Below are positions 1 to 5,049 of a stretch of DNA of 7,144 nt, piece by piece. The position numbers and the translations under genes were made by a program. The DNA comes from Flavobacteriaceae bacterium. Lineage in GTDB: Bacteria > Bacteroidota > Bacteroidia > Flavobacteriales > Flavobacteriaceae. The notes under the pieces were generated by a model, which saw only the letters and a list, made by a program, of their open reading frames with translations, made no database searches and was not told the DNA's origin. The number at the start of each line of letters is the position of its first letter. Within the stretch, counting starts at the first letter, position 1. The DNA is taken from positions 1 through 7,144 of the forward strand of contig JABSPP010000085.1 in assembly GCA_013214275.1 (NCBI GenBank). Direction: 5' to 3'.

Positions 1-1106
1 CTTAACAGAGTTCCATCTTCCAAATCGTAAGTGATGGTAGGATTATGAACTACTAAATCGTTGGGTGTTGCAATTGCAAAAGGTTTTCCAGCAATATAAA
101 GTGTTCCATCTGCATAGGTATCTGTGGGCAACGCGTTGACAAATCCCATTACATTGGTTGCGGTATCAATAAAAGAATCGGATGTAGAACTTTCTGACGC
201 ATAAGCCCCTAACAATTCTAGCGGATAAGCATCATCTAATAAGAGTCGGTTATAGCGAATCAGTGCCGTTCCTTGTACTCCTTCTGCACCATGTTTGTTT
301 TTGAGTTGCTCGGTTGCAACAGTCAAGAATACTCCATTAAAGCGAGTTGCATCATAAATTGTTTCGGGTTTTTGGATAAGCGTATTTAACTCGGTAACAA
401 TTGCTTTCTGAAGTGCTGGTAGTAGGGTTGGATCAGAATCATAATCATCGATAAGTAATTGAGTTGCTGCTGAAAACTCACTATAAAGAAATAGTGATAC
501 ATCATCCGTCTGATCTTTTAATTTACTCACGAAAGCTGCTATATCTTTAAAACTGCTATCAGTAAACAATAGCGGACTTCCTTTTTCTGAAAATATCGTA
601 GAGAGTTGTGCAACTTTAGGACGTATGAGTTCTAATTGATGTTCTCGCAATGCATCGTCTTCTCCTGTAAAACTTTCAGGGACTATGATCCCAATATCAA
701 CCATTTCATGCACAATCCGAATAATTTCATCTGACTTGATCTTGTCATTTTCTAACAAAGTCAGCAACACTGGACGAAGTAACGTGATTTTTTCTTGAAT
801 GAGTGCCGAACGTTCTTGAACCGTACTGGTCTCTTTCCATGCAATTAACTCAGGATAATTGAGAATGACATTGCCCAACTTTGCTTGTGTAATGGATGTC
901 TGGAGCGTTGTTTGCAATGTTGCTTTCTGATCATCTTGCACCAATGGAAGTAAAATATTGGAAAGCTTTTCTAGGATTTCTTCAATACTATCGTGATATC
1001 CATCTAAACTGCCGCCGAATTTTGTGAGCTTATCTTCCAACTCTCTAGCTTCGGTTTTTACTTTAGCCTGAACTTGTTCAAAAGAATCAAGAATTTTATC
1101 TATCAT
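1..1106 (-). CDS. Large acidic cytosolic protein of unknown function (N-terminal part, runs off the window)
   Basis: An unbroken frame of 368 codons reads from ATG at 1106 to the left edge, so the C-terminus is missing. An in-frame TAG lies six codons upstream (1125-1127) and makes this ATG the first possible start. I do not recognise the family. There is no signal peptide or membrane segment, so the protein is probably cytosolic. Residues 1-55 look like a long amphipathic, possibly coiled-coil helix rich in Glu and Lys. Residues 95-245 are also mostly helical and acidic. From about 253 the character changes to a mixed region (RFNGVFL, LIRYNRLLLDDAYPLELLG at 283-300, then GTLYIAGKPFAIATPNDLVV at 334-352), which suggests a second domain. 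The helical N-terminus followed by a globular part could suit a structural or surface-associated scaffold, but that is a guess. No Shine-Dalgarno sequence is visible. A near match to the -7 element, with one extra base, lies on this strand at 1167-1175. Confidence 0.8.
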   Translation of the reverse strand, partial: MIDKILDSFEQVQAKVKTEARELEDKLTKFGGSLDGYHDSIEEILEKLSNILLPLVQDDQKATLQTTLQTSITQAKLGNVILNYPELIAWKETSTVQERSALIQEKITLLRPVLLTLLENDKIKSDEIIRIVHEMVDIGIIVPESFTGEDDALREHQLELIRPKVAQLSTIFSEKGSPLLFTDSSFKDIAAFVSKLKDQTDDVSLFLYSEFSAATQLLIDDYDSDPTLLPALQKAIVTELNTLIQKPETIYDATRFNGVFLTVATEQLKNKHGAEGVQGTALIRYNRLLLDDAYPLELLGAYASESSTSDSFIDTATNVMGFVNALPTDTYADGTLYIAGKPFAIATPNDLVVHNPTITYDLEDGTLL

Positions 1107-1226
1107 GGTGTGTAAGTTGTAGTTCTAAATTGAATATACTAAGTGATGTCTTCTGTTTATTTTTCTTGACAAAAAATAGACTTTATCTATTTGCTAGCAG
1201 TCAGAAAATGAACACTTTAAATTGAT

Positions 1227-1337
1227 TTTAATCGCAGGGCGATAGCTAAGGGTTGAATTCTCTGGGGCATGCTTCGAAATGATTCAAATAGTTTCTTTTA
1301 AATACTTCGTGGGTTTTCCCCGAACTAGTTGATTAAA
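1227..1337. repeat. Dispersed 111-bp repeat, copy A (degraded)
   Basis: Direct copy of the unit at 2180-2290, about 80% identical by hand alignment with a few one-base gaps. The first 20 bases (TTTAATCGCAGGGCGATAGC) are identical in both copies, and both end in TAGTTGAT(T/C)AAA. In this copy the first palindrome is largely lost (GGGGCATGCTTCG). The second is a weaker hairpin (TTCG-T-GGG, loop TTTT, CCC-CGAA at about 1307-1325). It looks like an older, decayed copy. No frame runs through it. Confidence 0.75.
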
Positions 1338-1864
1338 AATTTACAACGTTGAAATCTAAACAATGAAAGAATTGTTTTTCTAAATATTACAGGGTAATTG
1401 TCTAATTGCGTAATTAAACCAATATAGCGTTTAAAATGCATTCATTAAATAATACTGTGTATGATAAATATCGTAATAGAAGTCTCTAAAGGTTTTTTAA
1501 TTTTAGGTTTTAGATGTTGGTTCGACTAGGGTTGCTTTATACCTCTACACTTAACATGTTAAAATCGACTGACTAAAACCGTTGTAATTTTGAGACATTA
1601 TTGAAACAATATTTTGCTTTGAATCTAACGATGTAAGATAATAGAGCTATATAAGAATATTACAGGCTCATAATTTCTAAATCTCTTAAGATACTATTTT
1701 ATTAACTGAAAATTGATTGTTTTTTTGTCGAGAAAACAGGGCTTCGCCGCTATCTAGTATGGTCTAGACTTCTCAAAAATTTGGTTTTGATTGTAATAAT
1801 TTGTGGAATTAGGATAGGACAATTCACACTTTAACTATCACATTTCAAATATTGTAAAAGATTT

Positions 1865-1872
1865 TATATTTG
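1865..1872 (+). promoter_or_regulatory. Possible -7 promoter element facing right (TATATTTG)
   Basis: The sequence fits the Bacteroidota consensus TAnnTTTG. A TTTC lies at 1843-1846, 18 bases upstream, where a TTTG-like -33 element is expected. No intact gene follows; only the codon-like stretch at 1970-2116 lies downstream. It may be a relic or a chance match in AT-rich DNA. Confidence 0.2.
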
Positions 1873-2179
1873 TCAATACCCAAAAATGGTGAAATTTTAA
1901 TTTCCACTAAAATAGGGATCATAGATCGTTATCACCTTATTGAAAAAGGGTTTTAGAATACTACAATAAAAAACAGCAGAACAAGACCTACAATACACAC
2001 CTGTAGAAAAAATCCAAAAGTGCGTTCAAGAGCAGTAAAAACATGCAGAAGGAGTCACTCAATTCTCAGGCTTGATGATAGCAGTACAACAGAAAAACGA
2101 AATCAGCATTTTGAAATGACAGTCGTTTCAATCAAAAATTGTAAATCAAAATGAAATTCACCATCAACAAAAAGGGATG

Positions 2180-2290
2180 TTTAATCGCAGGGCGATAGCG
2201 AGGGGTTAATTCTCCGAGGCATGCCTCGAGGTGATTACAATAGGTTCCTTTTGAATACTCCGTGGAGGTACCACGAAGTAGTTGATCAAA
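2180..2290. repeat. Dispersed 111-bp repeat, copy B (two intact hairpins)
   Basis: Same orientation as copy A, 953 bp further on. This copy keeps two clear dyads. The first is a perfect 14-base palindrome CGAGGCATGCCTCG at 2215-2228. The second is an imperfect hairpin with outer stem TACT/AGTA (2256-2259, 2277-2280), a C-A mismatch, inner stem CGTGG/CCACG (2261-2265, 2271-2275) and loop AGGTA. Paired hairpins between conserved ends recall REP-type or IS200/IS605-end repeats, but no transposase gene is present here, so this is an inference from shape alone. Confidence 0.75.
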
Positions 2291-2432
2291 TTTCCGTTCA
2301 TGTTATCGGCAACCTATTTCATGGTCTGTAAGATATTTAGATAGACAAAAATCGAATTTGTCACACATCTACCATATAGTACGAGAAGTTTCTTAAAAAT
2401 TCATCTTTCAATCTCATCCCAAATAGATGTTC

Positions 2433-2450
2433 GGACTGTTTTAACAGTCC
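2433..2450 (-). other. Perfect inverted repeat across the aquaporin stop codon
   Basis: GGACTGTT-TT-AACAGTCC is an 8-bp perfect stem. It includes the last two codons (Asp, Cys) and the TAA stop of the channel gene on the minus strand. It could mark the 3' end of the transcript or slow its decay. There is no U-tract on either side, so it is not a classical intrinsic terminator. Confidence 0.55.
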
Positions 2451-3103
2451 TCATCACAACACTGATCGTATTTTACCAGCTTACAGCTCACCACTGCCAA
2501 TAGTGCTCCAATCAGGGGAGCAGTCATATACAACCACCAACCACGGAGATTTCCAGAGACTACATTAGGTGCAAGAGATCGAGCAGGATTCATAGACGCA
2601 TTGGTCATTGGCCCTGCAAAAATAGCTTCCAACAGCACAACACCTCCAATGGCAATTCCCGCCATGATGCCCACCTCTTTACTTCCAGTGGAAACATTAA
2701 TAATCACAAGCATCAAAAAGAACGTCAGTAATAACTCAAGGACAAATGCACGCCAAATATCCACTTTTGGAATGGTTGCCCCTAGAAATTCACTGTTAGG
2801 AAATAAGAGCAGCAGCATAAAACTCGCAGCAAACGCCCCAGCAACCTGAGAGAACATATATTTTGGTACCTCTTTCCAAGGAAACTTTTTCGCGTATGCA
2901 AATCCCACGGTTACCGCCGGATTAAAATGCGCACCAGAAATCTCACCAAAAGCATAAATCATCGCCATCACAATCAGCCCCCAAGTCAACCCAATCCCTA
3001 CATGGGTCACCTCACCACCAGTCACCTCGTTAATCGTCATGGCACCCGTTCCACAAAAAACCATTGAGAACGTTCCAATAAACTCTGCAATATATTTTTT
3101 CAT
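2441..3103 (-). CDS. Aquaporin-family channel (MIP), NIP/aquaglyceroporin-like
   Basis: Complete 220-residue inner-membrane channel, the normal length for the family, with six membrane segments. Both pore half-helices carry the canonical NPA boxes: ISGAHFNPAV (N61-P62-A63) and ASMNPARS (N172-P173-A174). Counting from the NPA boxes against E. coli AqpZ (F43, H174, T183, R189), the selectivity-filter positions are W41, A160, A169 and R175. AqpZ has Phe and His at the first two; plant NIPs such as nodulin-26 have W/V/A/R. The wide hydrophobic filter and the NIP-like stretch FAGPMTNASMNPARS favour glycerol, urea or metalloid (arsenite, antimonite, borate) passage over strict water transport. The tail ends in CCDEDC (residues 215-220), an unusual metal-binding-like motif. 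NIP-like channels are known from arsenic operons, but no ars gene is seen here. The start is ATG at 3103 (MKKYIAEFIGTF, the usual N-terminus). Confidence is high for the family and moderate for the substrate. Confidence 0.95.
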   Translation of the reverse strand: MKKYIAEFIGTFSMVFCGTGAMTINEVTGGEVTHVGIGLTWGLIVMAMIYAFGEISGAHFNPAVTVGFAYAKKFPWKEVPKYMFSQVAGAFAASFMLLLLFPNSEFLGATIPKVDIWRAFVLELLLTFFLMLVIINVSTGSKEVGIMAGIAIGGVVLLEAIFAGPMTNASMNPARSLAPNVVSGNLRGWWLYMTAPLIGALLAVVSCKLVKYDQCCDEDC

Positions 3104-3141
3104 TGATTCAAATTTACACCAACCAATTGGTATTTAATCAT
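3098..3141 (-). repeat. Tandem-duplicated aquaporin start region, copy 1 (at the gene)
   Basis: The 44 bases around the aquaporin ATG recur at 3192-3235, 94 bp upstream. The first 22 bases are identical, with 5 substitutions in the remaining 22. The copy includes the start codon, a -7 element (3109-3116) and the palindrome ACCAATTGGT (3122-3131). On the minus strand it also contains a 13-codon frame, MIKYQLVGVNLNQ (3141 down to 3100). Its TGA overlaps the aquaporin ATG as ATGA, and AGAGGAA lies just before its ATG. It may be a leader peptide, the remnant end of a lost upstream gene, or only an operator. Confidence 0.8.
3109..3116 (-). promoter_or_regulatory. Candidate -7 element of the aquaporin gene (TAAATTTG)
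   Basis: Exact match to TAnnTTTG on the minus strand, five bases before the aquaporin ATG. If used, transcription would start at or next to the ATG and the mRNA would be nearly leaderless. No TTTG-like -33 element lies at the expected distance; the palindrome ACCAATTGGT occupies part of the spacer instead. An identical element sits in the upstream duplicate at 3203-3210. Either or both could be active; the overlap with a dyad suggests regulation by a dimeric DNA-binding protein. Confidence 0.35.
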
Positions 3142-3178
3142 TTCCTCTTGTTGAGGTATTGATTTTTATGTGACAAAT

Positions 3179-3191
3179 CCCTCTAAGAGGG
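3179..3191. other. Short perfect inverted repeat between the two leader copies
   Basis: CCCTCT-A-AGAGGG, a 6-bp stem with one central base, ends exactly where leader copy 2 begins. A second small stem, CCTC-TTGTT-GAGG (3144-3156), borders copy 1. On a minus-strand transcript starting upstream they could form small hairpins before the aquaporin start. There is no U-tract. Confidence 0.4.
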
Positions 3192-3235
3192 TTTCATTGA
3201 TTCAAATTTACACGAACCATTTGGTTATGAATCAT
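3192..3235 (-). repeat. Tandem-duplicated aquaporin start region, copy 2 (upstream)
   Basis: Upstream partner of 3098-3141. It carries the same -7 element (3203-3210) and a dyad at the same place, here AACCATTTGGTT (3215-3226). The bases differ from copy 1 but the symmetry is kept. The minus-strand 13-codon frame is also kept as MIHNQMVRVNLNQ (3235 down to 3194). Its TGA overlaps a second ATG (3197-3195), which now opens only a four-codon frame, MKPS, before TAG. So the gene start was copied without the gene. Confidence 0.75.
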
Positions 3236-3316
3236 CTAATTTAAAGCACTCATCATCTCCCTAATCCAAAAGCCAACAGCACAATGCTACATATCAGATC
3301 TCCTAAAAAGTGATGG

Positions 3317-3424
3317 CCGAATCCTATTCGGATGTGTAAGGGCGTTCCCCTTTGGGTCGCGCTATCCGCTATATCTTTTTTGCCCTATCTAGGCAAAAAA
3401 GGATGCCGCTATTATCGCTAACGC
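3317..3424. repeat. Folded intergenic repeat of the flavobacterial GGGCGTTCCCC...GCTAACGC type
   Basis: A GC-richer island with several nested dyads. CCGAAT-CCT-ATTCGG (3317-3331) forms a perfect hairpin. GCGTT (3342-3346) pairs with AACGC (3420-3424) as a closing stem. ATCC (3364-3367) pairs with GGAT (3401-3404). TTTTTTGCC (3376-3384) pairs perfectly with GGCAAAAAA (3392-3400) across a 7-base loop. From memory, near-identical sequences (GCGCTATCCGCTATATC...GGATGCCGCT) recur between genes of many flavobacteria; I cannot search to confirm. No frame runs through it. It could be a mobile repeat, a structured RNA, or both. It lies between a minus-facing -7 element (3481-3488) and the aquaporin gene, so it may be transcribed as part of that leader. 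Confidence 0.7.
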
Positions 3425-3480
3425 AGCACCAAAGAGACTTTTTATATCAAACGACAAAATAAAAGCCCTTAATTCACCCA

Positions 3481-3488
3481 CAAAGATA
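3481..3488 (-). promoter_or_regulatory. Possible -7 promoter element facing the aquaporin gene (TATCTTTG)
   Basis: Minus-strand match to TAnnTTTG. If active it would start a transcript near 3474, giving a leader of about 370 bases that contains the folded repeat and both duplicated start regions before the aquaporin ATG. No clear -33 element is visible. Confidence 0.3.
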
Positions 3489-3528
3489 CAACTCCTAAGA
3501 TTAAATTTCCGTTATCTTTTTTATCGGG

Positions 3529-3654
3529 TGCACGACAAATTTCTGTGCATGTCATTCTGAACTTGCTTCAAAATCTAGAGTAGACTAATTTTTTTAGTAT
3601 CTGAATTCCATTCAGATGGACAAAAAATCACCTCCTTTGGAAATTTGTCGTACA
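3529..3654. mobile_element. 126-bp MITE-like element with terminal inverted repeats
   Basis: The ends are inverted copies: 3529-3543 against 3640-3654 match at 14 of 15 bases, with a perfect 12-base core ACGACAAATTTC (3532-3543, 3640-3651). Inside are three further dyads. A near-perfect hairpin ATTCTGAA-CTTGC-TTCAAAAT lies at 3554-3574 with one mismatch. A perfect 8-bp hairpin ATCTGAAT-TCC-ATTCAGAT lies at 3599-3617. An enclosing stem ATTTTTT/AAAAAAT spans 3588-3594 and 3622-3628. No coding frame is present. The left half recurs at 4753-4815. Small size, terminal inverted repeats and strong folding fit a miniature non-autonomous element; I see no clear target-site duplication. It ends about 20 bp before the DUF2911 promoter. 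Confidence 0.6.
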
Positions 3655-3673
3655 ACCCCAACCTAAAACGTAC

Positions 3674-3703
3674 TTTCGCTAGATCAGAAAATGACTACCT
3701 TTG
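3674..3703 (+). promoter_or_regulatory. Promoter of the DUF2911 gene
   Basis: TACCTTTG at 3696-3703 is an exact TAnnTTTG match. TTTCG at 3674-3678, 18 bases upstream, fits the TTTG-like -33 element. Transcription would start near 3709, giving an untranslated leader of about 80 bases before the ATG at 3790. Confidence 0.5.
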
Positions 3704-3789
3704 CTAAACCAGACTGTAAAGTTTAAAACGATATCACCAGCTATTAAAACTTTATTCAATAAAACCAACTCATTACCAATAACAATCTC

Positions 3790-4707
3790 ATGAATACATG
3801 TATCAAAATAACCCAAATTACTTCACTAGCACTATGCATCACTTTTACGAGTTGTAAAGAAGTAGCAACAGAAACCAAAGACCTAGATACGGCAACCACA
3901 GAAGTGGTTACATTAAGAGTTGTCACACCGCAACCTAGTCCATTATCAACCTTAGAACAGAAAGTGGGACTTACAGATGTTACTGTTGAATATTCCAGAC
4001 CCAGCATAAAAGGAAGGACTATTTTTGGTGATCTTGTCCCTTTTGGAGAAATATGGAGAACAGGAGCTAATGCAAACACTAAAGTAACCTTTAGTTCAGA
4101 TGTGACCGTAGAAGACCAAGCTCTCAAAGCAGGGTCTTATGCTTTGTATACAATTCCAAACAAAGACAGTTGGGAAGTCATCTTTTACACAGATAGCAAT
4201 AACAGTGGTACACCAAGAGCATGGGATGATAGCAAAGTAGCTGCTAAAGCAGTGATAAAAACAGAGGCAATGCCTATGAGCATTGAAACCTTCACCATTA
4301 CCGTGGATGATATTACGATCAATTCTGCCATCATTGGACTTTTATGGGAAGAAACCTATGTAGGAATCCAATTTGAGACTCCAACAGATGCGATGGTATT
4401 AGCGAATATCGATAAGGTGTTGGCAGCATCGCCCAAAGCTGCAGATTATTACAATGCCGCTGTGTATTACAGTCAGAACAACAAAGACATCAATAAGGCC
4501 GGTGCTTGGATGGATACGGCTATGTCTATGATTGAAAAACCTGGTTTCTGGCAGTTAAGACAGCAATCGCTGATTTACGCAAAAATGGGAGATACAGAAA
4601 AGGCAATTGCTACCGCCAAAGCCTCCCTAAAAGGAGCCATGGAAGCCAACAATACCGCCTACATCAAGATGAACACCGAATCATTAAAAGAGTGGGCTGC
4701 AAAATAA
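3790..4707 (+). CDS. DUF2911 lipoprotein with TPR-like C-terminus
   Basis: Complete 305-residue protein. Residues 1-21 are a lipoprotein signal peptide (hydrophobic SLALCITFT) ending in a lipobox-like FTSC with the lipidated Cys at 22. The next residues, KE, resemble the acidic/Lys surface-export signals of Bacteroidota lipoproteins, so it may sit on the cell surface or on the periplasmic face of the outer membrane. A Thr-rich linker (28-46) leads to a DUF2911 domain at about 47-195. Typical stretches are PSPLSTLEQKVGLTDVTVEYSRP, GRTIFGDLVPFGEIWRTGANANT and LKAGSYALYTIP. Residues 214-300 form helical TPR-like hairpins (ADYYNAAVYYSQNN, LRQQSLIYAKMGDTEKAIATAK). The molecular role of DUF2911 is not established; the TPR part suggests protein binding. 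It has its own promoter (3674-3703), is divergent from the aquaporin gene, and faces the end of the symporter gene. Confidence 0.9.
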   Translation: MNTCIKITQITSLALCITFTSCKEVATETKDLDTATTEVVTLRVVTPQPSPLSTLEQKVGLTDVTVEYSRPSIKGRTIFGDLVPFGEIWRTGANANTKVTFSSDVTVEDQALKAGSYALYTIPNKDSWEVIFYTDSNNSGTPRAWDDSKVAAKAVIKTEAMPMSIETFTITVDDITINSAIIGLLWEETYVGIQFETPTDAMVLANIDKVLAASPKAADYYNAAVYYSQNNKDINKAGAWMDTAMSMIEKPGFWQLRQQSLIYAKMGDTEKAIATAKASLKGAMEANNTAYIKMNTESLKEWAAK

Positions 4708-4737
4708 GCTCACCAGTACCAATCACCATCTTAAAAG

Positions 4738-4754
4738 TCATACAGGGTGTATGA
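4738..4754. terminator. Weak hairpin in the convergent intergenic gap
   Basis: TCATAC-AGGGT-GTATGA is a perfect 6-bp stem 30 bp after the DUF2911 stop. No U-tract follows directly. The larger hairpin at 4773-4793 and the T7 run at 4808-4814 further on may share the role of ending the plus-strand transcript. Confidence 0.25.
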
Positions 4755-4815
4755 TAAATCCCCGTTCATGTCATTCTGAACTTGTTTCAGAATCTAGAGC
4801 AGACTGATTTTTTTA
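4753..4815. repeat. Partial second copy of the MITE-like element (left half)
   Basis: Aligns without gaps to 3534-3596 with 54 of 63 bases identical by hand count. Here the hairpin ATTCTGAA-CTTGT-TTCAGAAT (4773-4793) is a perfect 8-bp stem, so this half is better preserved than the copy at 3529-3654. The right half and the right terminal repeat are not recognisable; the sequence runs into the end of the symporter gene (stop at 4837-4839). The hairpin and following T-run may serve as a two-way terminator between the convergent genes. Confidence 0.7.
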
Positions 4816-4836
4816 TTCATCCCATCAGAAATGATC

Positions 4837-5049
4837 TTAGAGAGGTTTGGGCGATTCAAAAGGCTTGTATGGTTTTATCAACTGAAAAAAGATAGCGAGT
4901 AAGATAACGATTACCGCCCCAATAATATTTAACAGCAGATAGGCAAGCTTTGGAGGTTGACCATTTTGCTCTGGGATAAAAATAAAATACAGGTAAATCA
5001 CGATCACAATGACCTGACCCACAAGTCCTGCGAGAAAGACAGCACTGCC
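4837..5049 (-). pseudogene. Detached C-terminal part of the sodium:solute symporter
   Basis: This 71-codon stretch (70 residues and stop) continues the symporter at 5004-6575 in the next frame. It reads GSAVFLAGLVGQVIVIVIY and then a second hydrophobic stretch, LAYLLLNIIGAVIVILLAIFF. Those are the last membrane segments expected for the family and are missing from the main frame. It ends in a short Pro/Lys-rich tail and TAA. A GTG at 5020-5022 could in principle start it, but nothing suggests independent translation. It is best read as the lost end of one gene of about 579 codons. Confidence 0.8.

Larger units (their letters stand above)
1107..2440. other. 1.3-kb gene-poor intergenic region
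   Basis: No convincing gene is present between the unknown protein and the aquaporin. The DNA is clearly more AT-rich than the flanking genes, with many stops in all frames. It contains two direct copies of a 111-bp repeat (1227-1337, 2180-2290). It also has an isolated GC-richer patch at 1739-1770, and a short codon-like stretch at 1970-2116 that contains one stop and could be the relic of a gene. A perfect 6-bp inverted repeat (GACAAA/TTTGTC, 2344-2349 and 2357-2362) lies about 80 bp beyond the aquaporin stop. A match to the -7 promoter element facing right is at 1865-1872. The rest shows nothing I can name. Confidence 0.6.

Noticed and set aside
1739..1770. Third copy of the 111-bp repeat (patch CAGGGCTTCGCCGCTATC)
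   Set aside because: It shares only short words (AGGGC, GCTATC) with the repeat, in mixed orientation; alignment does not extend.
2601..2849. 82-codon plus-strand frame inside the aquaporin gene
   Set aside because: It lies wholly antisense to a well-supported channel gene; its Pro/Ser/Ala-rich translation has no family features.
3098..3235. CRISPR-like array
   Set aside because: Only two units, diverged, containing a start codon and promoter element, with no further repeats.
3756..4127. 123-codon minus-strand frame over the DUF2911 gene start
   Set aside because: Antisense to a clear lipoprotein gene with its own signal peptide and promoter; the translation is Ser/Val-rich and unstructured.
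4837..5022. Independent 61-residue membrane protein starting at GTG 5022
   Set aside because: Its sequence continues upstream in frame to 5049 with symporter-like residues (GSAVFLAGL), so it is the displaced end of the symporter.
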